64,000 nt of DNA, from positions 113,598 through 177,597 of the forward strand of contig NZ_SMLH01000007.1 in assembly GCF_004349315.1 (NCBI RefSeq). Direction: 5' to 3'. The DNA comes from Flavobacterium ranwuense (GTDB lineage: Bacteria > Bacteroidota > Bacteroidia > Flavobacteriales > Flavobacteriaceae). A program made the position numbers and the translations under genes. Below the pieces are notes generated by a model, which made no database searches, had not been told where the DNA came from, and saw only the letters and a list, made by a program, of their open reading frames with translations. Positions 49,390 to 59,872 of the stretch are shown piece after piece. Positions within the stretch are counted from its first letter, which is position 1, and every line of letters begins with the position of its first letter.

Positions 49390-49415
49390 AGTCTTCCTTC
49401 GGGAGGATTTTTTTA
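49390..49415 (+). terminator. Terminator of SRP RNA
   Basis: CTTCC-TTCG-GGAGG hairpin with the very stable UUCG tetraloop, then a T7 run, about 22 bp after the mature RNA. A T run directly after the RNA (49369-49374) may mark the processed end. Confidence 0.75.
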
Positions 49416-49450
49416 TTTTTGGACCTTTCGTACAACAAACATCGATAATC

Positions 49451-50254
49451 ATGAATAAAGTAGTTCTAATTACAGGAGGTTCCTCAGGAATAGGAAAATC
49501 TATTGGCGAGTTTTTACATAAAAAAGGTTTTGTTGTTTATGGAACAAGCAGAAACCCGGAACGAGTTTTAAATTCGGTTTTTCCATTGGTCGCTTTAGAT
49601 GTCAGGGATACGGATTCGATTCATATGGCTGTAGCCAAAGTAATTGCTATTTCAGGAAGATTGGATGTTGTAATCAATAATGCAGGTGTTGGAATTACAG
49701 GACCGCTGGAAGAAATTCCAATGCATGAAATCAAAAATAATTTTGAGACTAATTTCTTCGGTCCAATTGAAGTGATGAAAGCGGTGTTGCCACAAATGCG
49801 TTCACAACAATCGGGATTGATTATCAATATTACGTCTATTGCGGGTTATATGGGTTTGCCATACCGTAGTGTTTATTCAGCTTCAAAAGGTGCTCTTGAA
49901 CTCATAACGGAAGCGTTGCGCATGGAAGTGAAATCCTTTGGCGTTCACATTACAAATGTGGCTCCGGGTGATTTTGCGACTAATATTGCTTCGGGACGTT
50001 TTCATGCTCCCGTTATTAAAGGTTCTGCTTACGAAAGTCCTTATGGAAATACATTGAAAACAATGGATGAGCATGTCGACAGTGGCAGTAATCCTAATGA
50101 AATGGCAGAAGCAGTGTATAAAATTATCCAAACTCCTGAACCTAAAATTCATTATAAAGTGGGTGTTTTTATGCAAAAGTTCTCGATTGTATTGAAGAGA
50201 ATTTTACCGGATAAAGTATATGAAAAAATGCTTATGAATCATTATAAGTTGTAA
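49451..50254 (+). CDS. SDR family oxidoreductase
   Basis: Seen: 267 residues, classical short-chain dehydrogenase. TGGSSGIGKS cofactor motif near the N-terminus, NNAG (about 74), catalytic Ser in NITSIAG, and YSASK (Tyr and Lys). The Gly-rich motif followed by Arg-rich TSRNPER suggests NADP. A basic C-terminal stretch ends in a possible membrane-associated segment. Substrate not recognisable. Its start lies about 36 bp after the ffs terminator. Confidence 0.9.
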   Translation: MNKVVLITGGSSGIGKSIGEFLHKKGFVVYGTSRNPERVLNSVFPLVALDVRDTDSIHMAVAKVIAISGRLDVVINNAGVGITGPLEEIPMHEIKNNFETNFFGPIEVMKAVLPQMRSQQSGLIINITSIAGYMGLPYRSVYSASKGALELITEALRMEVKSFGVHITNVAPGDFATNIASGRFHAPVIKGSAYESPYGNTLKTMDEHVDSGSNPNEMAEAVYKIIQTPEPKIHYKVGVFMQKFSIVLKRILPDKVYEKMLMNHYKL

Positions 50255-50267
50255 TTTTGCACCGAAT

Positions 50268-50395
50268 TTTAGGAGCATGAGGGATTGCAGTGAAAATCCT
50301 TTTACTTTTTTCTTTAAAAAGTAAAAGATTATAGCGTAAAGCCCGACCCGAAGTTTTTCACGAAGGGTCATGCCCAAATTATAAAACACACAATT
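50268..50395. repeat. Structured extragenic element, likely multi-copy repeat
   Basis: Between the SDR and transaldolase genes. It holds a 12-bp hairpin (CTTTTACTTTTT / AAAAAGTAAAAG, about 50298-50326), a GACCC / GGGTC hairpin (50345-50369), and flanking GGGATTGCAGTGAAAATCC / GATTATAGCGTAAAGCCC segments that look like degenerate copies of each other. From memory, similar modular intergenic sequences recur in flavobacterial genomes. No protein frame fits. Only a genome-wide search would confirm copy number. Confidence 0.5.
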
Positions 50396-50408
50396 AAATA
50401 GATATATT

Positions 50409-51065
50409 ATGAAGTTTTTTATTGACACTGCTAATTTAGCTCAAATTAAAGAAGCACAGGCATTAGGCGTTTTGGATGGTGTTACAACTAATCCATCATT
50501 GATGGCAAAAGAAGGAATCACAGGTAAAAATAGCATTTTGAAGCATTATGTTGATATTTGCAACCTTGTTGATGGTGATGTAAGTGCTGAAGTGAATGCT
50601 TTGGATTACGACGGAATGGTTAAAGAAGGAGAGGAATTAGCTGATTTACACGAGCAAATCGTAGTAAAATTACCTATGACTAAAGAAGGTGTCATGGCTG
50701 CTAAATATTTCTCTGATAAAGGAATTAAAACAAATGTGACTTTAGTATTCTCTGCTGGTCAGGCTTTATTGGCTGCAAAAGCGGGTGCTACTTATGTTTC
50801 TCCGTTTATTGGTCGTTTGGATGATGTATCTACAGACGGTTTAGCTTTGATTGAAGAAATCAGATTGATTTATGATAACTACGGTTATGAAACTCAAATT
50901 CTTGCAGCTTCAGTTCGTCACACGATGCACATTGTAAACTGTGCAAAAATTGGTGCTGATGTTATGACTGGACCATTGTCTGCAATTTACGGTTTGCTGA
51001 AACACCCATTGACTGATATTGGATTGGCACAGTTTGTTGCTGATTTCGAGAAAGGAAATAAATAG
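50409..51065 (+). CDS. Transaldolase, TalC/FSA small type
   Basis: Seen: 218 residues, single-domain barrel. [11 protein letters not shown] start, [12 protein letters not shown] loop, Schiff-base Lys in the VVKLPMT strand, and the [11 protein letters not shown] strand. Known: in E. coli fructose-6-phosphate aldolase the equivalent position has Tyr, while transaldolases have Phe; here it is Phe, which favours transaldolase activity. It would link glycolysis and the pentose phosphate pathway. Ends at a strong terminator. Confidence 0.88.
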   Translation: MKFFIDTANLAQIKEAQALGVLDGVTTNPSLMAKEGITGKNSILKHYVDICNLVDGDVSAEVNALDYDGMVKEGEELADLHEQIVVKLPMTKEGVMAAKYFSDKGIKTNVTLVFSAGQALLAAKAGATYVSPFIGRLDDVSTDGLALIEEIRLIYDNYGYETQILAASVRHTMHIVNCAKIGADVMTGPLSAIYGLLKHPLTDIGLAQFVADFEKGNK

Positions 51066-51113
51066 ATTTGAGATTGCAGATTAACGATTTCTGATTTTAG
51101 ATTCCGGTATAAA

Positions 51114-51151
51114 TAAAAACTCCCATTATGCTTAGCAAAATGGGAGTTTTT
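51114..51151 (+). terminator. Terminator after transaldolase
   Basis: 12-bp arms AAAACTCCCATT / AATGGGAGTTTT with a T-rich tail. Confidence 0.88.
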
Positions 51152-51227
51152 TTGTTTCGGTATTTAGTAATTTAAGAATGCTTTGTAATTAGATAGCATA
51201 ACAATCGTTAATCTAAAATCATTAATC

Positions 51228-52667
51228 TTAATGTCCTCCGGATATTTTTTTATCAAAACTGATTCCTTGTAATTTAAGAATTCCGCTTACTTTCCAAGCG
51301 TAAAAAGCCAAGTAAGCAAAACAAAGTACACCAATTATATAGCTACTTTGGATTCCGATGCTTTCAGAAACAAATCCTTGTAACCAACTGATAACTCCTC
51401 CACCCATAATCATCATAATTAAGAAACTACTTCCCTGACTGGTATTTTTTCCTAATCCGCTAACCGCTAAAGTAAAAATACAAGGCCAAAGTGTACTACA
51501 AAATAAACCAACACTTGTAAATGCATATACACTTACCATTCCACTTGTAGTCATTCCTATTAAAAGAGCAATGATTCCTAAAACTGAAAAGATAAGTAAC
51601 ATTCTTGCTGGATTTCCTTTACTGGCAATATCGGCTGCAATTAATACTAGAATAACTAATCCGTAGATATAGAAAGGAGTTAGGTCGTGTTTTGCTATTG
51701 CATTAACTGCTAAGAAAACCCCAAATGCCAAATAAGGCGCAATAAAACGAAGTATTTTTTGTAAACTCATGTCGTTTGTAAAGGCTTCAACGGCTCCAGT
51801 CCAACGACCAATCATTAAACTGGCCCAATACAAAGAAATATAAGGAGCTACATCTTGGGTCAAAAATCCTAGTTTACTTTCCATATAAGCAGGAAGATTA
51901 CTTGCCGTAGAAACTTCAACTCCTACATATAAAAATATAGCAATCATTCCCATAACTAATTGTGGATATTGTAAAGCTGATTTTTTTGCAATTCCACCTT
52001 CGTTATTCTCAGCTTCAACAACCAATGCTGGTTTGTCCGGTAAAGAAGAAAATTTTAATAATATCGCTACAAGTAAGAAAGCCAATCCTAATACTAAATA
52101 AGGAATTTTGACACTTTCGATACTCATTATTGATGTACCACCTGTATTAGAACCAAATATTGCAAAACTCACAATTAAGGGGCCAATTGTAGTTCCAAGA
52201 TTATTAATTCCACCAGCCATAGTCAAACGTTGAGAACCAGTTGCAATAGGTCCTAATGCAATAGCTAATGGATTGGCTACAGTTTGCTGTAAAGAAAATC
52301 CTAGTGCCACTATAAATAAGCCAGATAACATTAATGGAAAAGAACCTGTGTTTGCTGCTGGATAAAACAGTAATGTACCCAAAGCAGAAATAGCCAGTCC
52401 TAATGACAAACCATTTTTATACCCTATTTTGTTTACTAAATCTTCTTTTATTAAATAGGAAATTCCCATATATATCAAGGAACCTACAGTGTAAGCAATG
52501 TAAAAAGCAAGAGATACTAATTGACTTTCTCCTTGTGATAAGTTAAAAGCAGTTTTAAAAACAGGTATTAAAATGTCATTACTTGCCGCTACAAATCCCC
52601 AAAAGAAGAACACTATCGCTAATGGAATAAATTGTCCCCATTTGGTCTGTAAATTTTCTGTATTCAT
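51228..52667 (-). CDS. Sugar MFS transporter, FucP family
   Basis: Seen: 479 residues, twelve predicted membrane helices, with the FucP-type N-terminal FFFWGFVAASNDILIP and LVSLAFYIAYTVGS segments and the central HDLTP loop. Known: Bacteroidota members carry hexoses, fucose or N-acetylglucosamine (NagP type). Inferred: a GlcNAc transporter is the best guess, because a LytTR regulator and the glucosamine-6-phosphate deaminase are adjacent. Glucose or another hexose remains possible. AT-rich upstream leader of about 200 bp separates it from the regulator gene. Confidence 0.85.
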   Translation of the reverse strand: MNTENLQTKWGQFIPLAIVFFFWGFVAASNDILIPVFKTAFNLSQGESQLVSLAFYIAYTVGSLIYMGISYLIKEDLVNKIGYKNGLSLGLAISALGTLLFYPAANTGSFPLMLSGLFIVALGFSLQQTVANPLAIALGPIATGSQRLTMAGGINNLGTTIGPLIVSFAIFGSNTGGTSIMSIESVKIPYLVLGLAFLLVAILLKFSSLPDKPALVVEAENNEGGIAKKSALQYPQLVMGMIAIFLYVGVEVSTASNLPAYMESKLGFLTQDVAPYISLYWASLMIGRWTGAVEAFTNDMSLQKILRFIAPYLAFGVFLAVNAIAKHDLTPFYIYGLVILVLIAADIASKGNPARMLLIFSVLGIIALLIGMTTSGMVSVYAFTSVGLFCSTLWPCIFTLAVSGLGKNTSQGSSFLIMMIMGGGVISWLQGFVSESIGIQSSYIIGVLCFAYLAFYAWKVSGILKLQGISFDKKISGGH

Positions 52668-52864
52668 AATTGTAAATTAATTAGATTTTTTTTAGTTATT
52701 ATTTCTTAAAAAATTATTAAAGACCGTAAATATATTTGTTAAGTAAATTAAAAAAAAATTAAAAGGAATAAATATTGTTAGAATTATAGAATAACTAATG
52801 TTTACAGAAAAATGTGTATTTTTTTTGTTTTTTTCTTATTTTGAATAAAGTATTTGTAAAGAAT

Positions 52865-53572
52865 TTATTCTAATATTTTACTTTTCACCTCTTTACTGTA
52901 ATTTCGCCCAATGGGTAGGGTATATGAAAGTATTTGAATTCGATTTCCCTCTATAGATTTTACTTTATCAATCGCGATAGTATACGATTTATGAATTCTC
53001 ATAAATCGATCCAAAGGCAATTCTTCGGATAATGAGGTTAATGATTTAAGTGTGATATAGGTTTTGTCAGTAGTTATGACTTTTATGTATTCTTTCATTC
53101 CTTCGATAAACAGGATTTCATCCAGAGTGATTTTAATCATTTTTTTATCTACTTTGATAAAAATATAGGGTTCGATTCGATGGCTTTCAATTTTGAGGTT
53201 GTTTTTTAAATTGAATTCGGCTTCAATTTTATGAATGCATTTAATAAATCGGGGTAACGCTATGGGTTTTACCAGATAGTCTAAAACATCCAGTTCATAG
53301 CTTTCGGCTGCAAACTCCCTAAAAGCGGTAGTAATGACGATTTTAGTTTTATATTCAATTAATTTAATCAATTCAAACCCAGTCATGACTGGCATGTGTA
53401 TATCTAAAAATACAACATCAATAGTGTTATTATTTATAAACTCCAGTGCTTCTATAGGATTGTAAAATGTTCCTACAATTTCAAAGTCTGAAAAATTAGT
53501 AAAATAATTTAACAGGACTTTTGTAGCTAGCGTTTCATCATCAATCAAAACACATTTAATCTTCATTTTCAA
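52865..53572 (-). CDS. LytTR family response regulator
   Basis: Seen: 235 residues (or 233 from the second Met, with MKIKCVLIDDE matching the family start). Receiver with DDE near 11-13, phospho-Asp in FLDIHMP, and Lys in YLVKPIA. The LytTR DNA-binding domain runs from about 140 with the FIEGMKEYIKVIT pattern. Known: LytTR regulators pair with LytS/YpdA-type histidine kinases. Here no intact kinase gene is upstream; only a 61-codon frame overlaps its start. Inferred: controls the neighbouring transporter or the divergent nagB. Confidence 0.92.
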   Translation of the reverse strand: MKMKIKCVLIDDETLATKVLLNYFTNFSDFEIVGTFYNPIEALEFINNNTIDVVFLDIHMPVMTGFELIKLIEYKTKIVITTAFREFAAESYELDVLDYLVKPIALPRFIKCIHKIEAEFNLKNNLKIESHRIEPYIFIKVDKKMIKITLDEILFIEGMKEYIKVITTDKTYITLKSLTSLSEELPLDRFMRIHKSYTIAIDKVKSIEGNRIQILSYTLPIGRNYSKEVKSKILE

Positions 53573-53741
53573 TAGGTATTTGCAAACGGATGATATAATA
53601 ATTGGACTTTACTTTTATAGTTGGTGAAAGTACAAAATTATTTAATATTTCGAATTGCAATATAGCGTGATCAACAACTTTATAATTGAGATTATAAAAG
53701 CAAGTTTTGTTTTTCTCGAAACGCATTATTGAATAAATCAT
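53556..53741 (-). pseudogene. Possible truncated sensor-kinase C-terminus
   Basis: Seen: a 61-codon frame whose end overlaps the LytTR regulator start by 17 bp, the arrangement expected for a kinase/regulator pair. The tail (SNYYIIRLQIPIEN) looks like the last beta strand of a HATPase domain, but no N, G1 or G2 boxes are visible and the frame has only the length of a fragment. The rest of a kinase would have to fit in the 193 bp before nagB, which is impossible. It may be a relic, or a small unrelated gene. Confidence 0.35.
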
Positions 53742-53934
53742 GTCGTTTGTTTAAATTTTTTGACTGTTGGTATATTTTATTTTTTCAAAAAAAACGTTTT
53801 AGGTAGTTTTATACCGAGATTAAGTTATGATAGTCAACATATCTTAAACATTTAGTTAAAGATGAAATCAATAGGTTGCATTTGTGAAACAAGTAATATC
53901 AACAGAGTAAGTAAATCGAATAAAAAAAATAAAT

Positions 53935-55872
53935 ATGAAAAATGCTTTAGAAATTAAACCAGACATTAGTTATAAAAGTGTGGGTAAATTTGAAGATACT
54001 AGATTTGAAAAAATTCATAATGAAATTTTCAAAAACTCGGTAGAAGCTTCAAAAATTGTTGCTCAAGAAATAGCGCAATTAATCAAATCTAAGCAAGAAA
54101 AAAATAAACCTTGTGTTCTTGGTTTGGCTACAGGCTCTTCCCCTGTAAAAGTGTACGAAGAATTAGTACGTATGCATAAAGAGGAAGGCCTTAGTTTTAG
54201 TAACGTAGTCACTTTTAATTTGGATGAATATTATCCAATGACTAAAGAGAACAATCAGAGTTACCATTACTTCATGCATCAGCATTTGTTTAATCATATT
54301 GATATAAAACCTGAAAATGTAAACATTCCCGATGGAACTGTAGCTATCGAAGATTTGAATCAGTATTGTGTTGATTATGAAATGAATATTAGGAATTCTG
54401 GCGGTCTTGATTTTCAACTATTAGGAATAGGGCGTACTGGTCACGTAGGTTTCAATGAGCCAGGTTCTCATATCAATTCAGGAACTCGAATTATTACTTT
54501 GGATCATATTACCAGAGTCGATGCTTCGTCTGACTTTAATGGTATCGATAACGTACCGAAAAGAGCAATCACAATGGGCGTGTCTACAATCTTGCGATCT
54601 AAAAGAATTGTTTTGATGGCATGGGGACAAAATAAAGCTGAAATTATAAAGAGAACCATTCAAGGCGAAATAAGCTCTGAAGTTCCTGCTACATTTTTGC
54701 AAAATCACGCTAATGCCACCTTTGTATTAGACCAATCCGCAGCTTCAGAGTTGACACGATTTAAAACTCCATGGTTGGTTGGAGAATGTATTTGGACGCA
54801 AGAATTAAAAAGTAAAGCCATTGTTTGGTTATGTCAAGAAACAAATCAGTCGATTTTAAAATTGACCGATAGAGATTACAATAATAACGGAATGTCAGAT
54901 CTTTTGGCGCAAGAAGGTTCTGCCTACGATTTGAACATTAATATGTTCAACGTATTACAGCATACCATTACGGGATGGCCAGGTGGAAAGCCAAATACAG
55001 ATGATTCCAATAGGCCTGAAAGAGCCAATCCTGCCAAAAAAAGAATTATTCTTTTTAGTCCACACCCAGATGATGACGTAATTTCTATGGGAGGAACTTT
55101 TTCAAAATTAATAAAGCAAGGACACGATGTTCATGTTGTGTACCAAACATCAGGTAATATAGCCGTTACGGATGATGAGGCACTTAAATTTGCCGAAGTT
55201 TGCAACGATTTTATTGGCAAAACAGATTGTAATATTGATTTTCCTGCTGTAATAGATTTCATAAATAATAAAACAGAAAATCAAATTGATTCTCTGGATG
55301 TTCGAAAATTGAAAGGACTTATCAGACGTCGTGAATCTTATGCCGCAACAAGATATATTGGACTAAAAGATGAATATACTCACTTTTTAGATCTTCCTTT
55401 TTACGAAACAGGACAAATAAAGAAAAATCCGTTAGGATCTGAAGATATCGCCATCGTAAAAGATATAATTGCAAAAATAAAACCACATCAGGTTTTCGCT
55501 GCAGGTGATCTTGCTGATCCACATGGAACTCACGAGGTGTGTCTTAATGCCATTTTCGCAGCCATGAAAGAATTGAAACCAGAGCCGTATATGAATGATT
55601 GCTGGTTATGGTTGTATAGAGGCGCTTGGCATGAGTGGGATATTCACGAAATTGATATGGCTGTGCCGTTAAGCCCGGATGAGGTCTTGTTGAAAAGACA
55701 TGCTATTTTATACCACCAATCTCAAAAAGACAGAGTGATGTTTCAAGGAAATGATTCAAGAGAATTCTGGGTTAGGGCTGAAGACCGAAATAAAAATACC
55801 GCTAAATTATACGATAATCTTGGTCTTGCAGAATATGAAGCTATCGAAGCTTTTAAACGTTTTGACTATTAA
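53935..55872 (+). CDS. nagB: Glucosamine-6-phosphate deaminase fused to PIG-L domain
   Basis: Seen: 645 residues. N-terminal NagB domain (about 25-300) with LGLATGSSPV, the NLDEYYPM region, the GIGRTGHVGFNEPGS active site and TMGVSTIL. The C-terminal half (about 368-620) is a PIG-L/LmbE-like metal fold with PHPDDD (about 376-381) and HGTHEVC (about 530). Known: NagB converts glucosamine 6-phosphate to fructose 6-phosphate and ammonia; PIG-L proteins deacetylate GlcNAc compounds. Inferred: the fusion may deacetylate and deaminate in one protein, but the usual HPDDE motif reads HPDDD here. Divergent from the LytTR gene; terminator at 56034. Confidence 0.94.
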   Translation: MKNALEIKPDISYKSVGKFEDTRFEKIHNEIFKNSVEASKIVAQEIAQLIKSKQEKNKPCVLGLATGSSPVKVYEELVRMHKEEGLSFSNVVTFNLDEYYPMTKENNQSYHYFMHQHLFNHIDIKPENVNIPDGTVAIEDLNQYCVDYEMNIRNSGGLDFQLLGIGRTGHVGFNEPGSHINSGTRIITLDHITRVDASSDFNGIDNVPKRAITMGVSTILRSKRIVLMAWGQNKAEIIKRTIQGEISSEVPATFLQNHANATFVLDQSAASELTRFKTPWLVGECIWTQELKSKAIVWLCQETNQSILKLTDRDYNNNGMSDLLAQEGSAYDLNINMFNVLQHTITGWPGGKPNTDDSNRPERANPAKKRIILFSPHPDDDVISMGGTFSKLIKQGHDVHVVYQTSGNIAVTDDEALKFAEVCNDFIGKTDCNIDFPAVIDFINNKTENQIDSLDVRKLKGLIRRRESYAATRYIGLKDEYTHFLDLPFYETGQIKKNPLGSEDIAIVKDIIAKIKPHQVFAAGDLADPHGTHEVCLNAIFAAMKELKPEPYMNDCWLWLYRGAWHEWDIHEIDMAVPLSPDEVLLKRHAILYHQSQKDRVMFQGNDSREFWVRAEDRNKNTAKLYDNLGLAEYEAIEAFKRFDY

Positions 55873-56033
55873 AAAATAAAAGCAAGAATGTATAGAAAAT
55901 AAATTCAAAGTGTGAAAGGCAATTATTAAAATTGAGTTTGGTTATTTATATTTTAATCCCTTCTATTTTGAATAAATATTAGTTTTTTTTTTACAATTCA
56001 TCAAATGGTTTGTTTAAAAGAAAATGATATTAT

Positions 56034-56064
56034 AAACCTGACATTTTGTGTCAGGTTTTTTTTT
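56034..56064 (+). terminator. Terminator after nagB
   Basis: 10-bp arms AAACCTGACA / TGTCAGGTTT with a TTTTG loop and a long T run. It lies 160 bp past the nagB stop. Confidence 0.85.
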
Positions 56065-56144
56065 GATTAGTCTTTTAATGATAAGCTAAATACAATTCAT
56101 AAAAATGTACTTTTTTTGGATAAAAAAAATCAGTATTTTTTTCG

Positions 56145-56152
56145 TATTTTTG
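56145..56152 (+). promoter_or_regulatory. -7 box (TATTTTTG) before ABC-F gene
   Basis: Matches TAnnTTTG, 25 bp before the ATG at 56178. Confidence 0.45.
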
Positions 56153-56171
56153 CAAAAATTTTATAAAATAA

Positions 56172-57797
<1,626 letters not shown>

Positions 57798-57821
57798 AAA
57801 GCAGTTTTAAAACATTGATTT

Positions 57822-57850
57822 AAAACTCCTGCAATTGCAGGAGTTTTTTG
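57822..57850 (+). terminator. Terminator after ABC-F gene
   Basis: Perfect 13-bp palindromic stem AAAACTCCTGCAA / TTGCAGGAGTTTT, with a T run. Confidence 0.88.
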
Positions 57851-57894
57851 TTTAAATATGTTTTAAATAGAGTCAGACTTTAAATAATCTTCAA

Positions 57895-58068
57895 TTATTT
57901 CTTTCCGAAAATTTTACTTACAATAAAAGCAATGATGGCTAGTACTGCAACCACAATAAAAATACCGACACCAACTCCCGCTTTAAATATACCTTCTATA
58001 ATTGAACAACTTGTAAACGATAGTAATACTACTAAAAGCATTAACAATCTGGTTAGTTTTTTTTGCAT
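57895..58068 (-). CDS. Small lipoprotein with one membrane helix
   Basis: Seen: 57 residues. ATG at 58068, a hydrophobic signal with lipobox FTSC (C21), a short acidic turn and a glycine-rich second hydrophobic segment (about 30-50) ending in a Lys-rich tail. Known from memory: such tiny Flavobacteria proteins are sometimes labelled phosphatidate cytidylyltransferase without basis; the sequence has none of that enzyme's features. Inferred: envelope micro-protein. It is monocistronic and convergent with the ABC-F gene. Confidence 0.7.
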   Translation of the reverse strand: MQKKLTRLLMLLVVLLSFTSCSIIEGIFKAGVGVGIFIVVAVLAIIAFIVSKIFGKK

Positions 58069-58250
58069 GATTTTTATCTTTAATTTGAAATATAAAATTA
58101 CTAAATAGTAAAGCTTGTTTGTTATATAATTTGTATTGTTTTTTGTAAAATTAATTTTAATAAAAAATAATATATATTTGGATTTTATTATAGAGTATTG
58201 GTATTATCATTTTCTCTCTTTTTAATTATAAAATCATAAATCGGAATTCG

Positions 58251-58258
58251 TATATTTG
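58251..58258 (+). promoter_or_regulatory. -7 box (TATATTTG) before pyrR
   Basis: Exact TAnnTTTG match 24 bp before the ATG at 58283; it also argues against the upstream TTG (58256) as start. Confidence 0.65.
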
Positions 58259-58282
58259 CAAAACCAAACAACACACTTTACA

Positions 58283-58822
58283 ATGAGTCAAAAAGTATTA
58301 CTTACTGCAAAAGAAGTTACTATCATATTACATCGTTTGGCCTGTCAATTAATTGAAAAACACTTAGATTTTTCAGACACAATTTTTGTAGGTATTCAAC
58401 CAAGAGGTGTTTTTTTAGCAGAACGGTTGAAAGAAATATTAGAAAAAGAATACCAAACACCTGAAATTCAGTTGGGCTATTTGGATATTACCTTTTTCAG
58501 AGATGATTTTCGAAGAACTGAGAAGCCATTAGAAGCAAATAAAACCAAGATTAATTTTATCGTTGAAAACAAAAAAGTTATTTTCATTGATGATGTTTTA
58601 TTTACCGGCCGAAGCATTCGTTCCGCTTTGACAGCCATTCAATCTTTTGGAAGACCATCAGAAATTGAACTTCTAGTTTTGATTGACAGACGTTTTAGCC
58701 GTAATTTACCAATACAACCCGATTATCGCGGAAGACAGGTAGATGCTATAAATAACGAAAAAGTTAAAGTGAGTTGGAAAGAAAATGAAGGTGAAGATGG
58801 TGTATATTTAATTACAAGTTAG
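58283..58822 (+). CDS. pyrR: PyrR-type phosphoribosyltransferase / pyrimidine regulator
   Basis: Seen: 179 residues. The PRPP motif VIFIDDVLFTGRSIRSA is diagnostic of PyrR, with the N-terminal GIQPRGVFLAERL and a LIDRRFSRNLPI loop. Known: in Bacillus PyrR binds mRNA leaders to attenuate pyr operons and has weak uracil phosphoribosyltransferase activity. Here the leader to the start codon is only about 20 nt and the gap to pyrB (52 nt) has no hairpin, so attenuation in this locus looks unlikely. Co-transcribed with pyrB. Confidence 0.92.
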   Translation: MSQKVLLTAKEVTIILHRLACQLIEKHLDFSDTIFVGIQPRGVFLAERLKEILEKEYQTPEIQLGYLDITFFRDDFRRTEKPLEANKTKINFIVENKKVIFIDDVLFTGRSIRSALTAIQSFGRPSEIELLVLIDRRFSRNLPIQPDYRGRQVDAINNEKVKVSWKENEGEDGVYLITS

Positions 58823-58874
58823 ATACTAATTTGTTTCAAAGTCTAACATTAAAAACTAATAATCGTAAAAAGAA

Positions 58875-59801
58875 ATGAAAGAATTAAGCGTAAATCATTT
58901 ATTAGGAATAAAATACATCAACAAGAATGATATTGACCTAATTTTTGAAACAGCCGATCATTTTAAAGAAGTTATCAATCGACCAATTAAGAAAGTACCT
59001 TCCTTACGAGATATTACTATTGCCAATATTTTTTTCGAAAACAGTACCCGAACAAAACTCTCTTTTGAATTAGCACAGAAACGTTTATCGGCTGATGTTA
59101 TTAGTTTTTCGGCGGCACAATCTTCCGTAAAAAAAGGAGAAACATTAATTGATACTGTTAATAATATACTTTCGATGAAAGTAGATATGGTGGTTATGCG
59201 GCATGCTAATCCCGGAGCTGCATATTTCCTGTCTAAAAATGTAAAAGCCAGTATTGTAAACGCAGGAGATGGTGCCCACGAGCATCCTACACAAGCCTTA
59301 TTAGACAGTTATTCAATTAGAGAAAAACTTGGCGAAGTGGCTGGAAAAAAAGTAGTGATTGTAGGTGATGTTTTGCACTCCAGAGTTGCCTTATCGAATA
59401 TTTATGCGTTACAAATGCAGGGAGCAGAGGTGAAAGTTTGCGGGCCTAAAACGCTTATTCCCAGATATATTGAATCCCTTGGTGTAACGGTAGAGCCTGA
59501 TTTAAGAAAAGCCCTTGAATGGTGTGATGTGGCGAATATGTTACGCGTGCAAAACGAAAGAATGGATGTGAATTATTTCCCGTCAACAAGAGAATACGCT
59601 CAACAATATGGAGTTGATAAAACACTTTTGGATTCCCTAAATAAAGAAATTATAATTATGCATCCTGGACCGATCAACCGTGGTGTCGAAATTACCAGTG
59701 AGGTGGCTGATTCACATCAATCGGTGATTTTAAACCAAGTCGAAAATGGTGTGGCAATTAGAATGGCGGTTATTTATCTTTTGGCATCAAAAATTCAATA
59801 A
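58875..59801 (+). CDS. pyrB: Aspartate carbamoyltransferase catalytic subunit
   Basis: Seen: 308 residues. ENSTRTKLSFE (carbamoyl phosphate site), the SSVKKGETL loop, the GAHEHPTQALLD active-site His segment, VGDVLHSRVALSN, and the HPGPINRGVEI motif. Known: forms N-carbamoyl-aspartate, first committed step of pyrimidine synthesis. No pyrI regulatory subunit is nearby. Follows pyrR in one operon, with the 110-residue gene and rnz downstream in the same direction. Confidence 0.96.
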   Translation: MKELSVNHLLGIKYINKNDIDLIFETADHFKEVINRPIKKVPSLRDITIANIFFENSTRTKLSFELAQKRLSADVISFSAAQSSVKKGETLIDTVNNILSMKVDMVVMRHANPGAAYFLSKNVKASIVNAGDGAHEHPTQALLDSYSIREKLGEVAGKKVVIVGDVLHSRVALSNIYALQMQGAEVKVCGPKTLIPRYIESLGVTVEPDLRKALEWCDVANMLRVQNERMDVNYFPSTREYAQQYGVDKTLLDSLNKEIIIMHPGPINRGVEITSEVADSHQSVILNQVENGVAIRMAVIYLLASKIQ

Positions 59802-59872
59802 TTTAGCACAAAACTTTGTAAATTAGTTGTTTATAAACTTCTCTGCCTTGAGTAGACTTAGAAATTAAAAAG

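Noticed and set aside
49186..49452. N-terminal extension of the glutamine cyclotransferase frame
   Set aside because: It is antisense to the SRP RNA, lacks family similarity and precedes a clear lipoprotein signal at 49185.
49883..50176. 97-codon frame opposite the SDR gene
   Set aside because: Antisense shadow of a well-supported gene; composition rich in His and Cys typical of shadow frames.
58259..58282. PyrR-type RNA attenuator before pyrR
   Set aside because: Leader is too short and has no hairpin.
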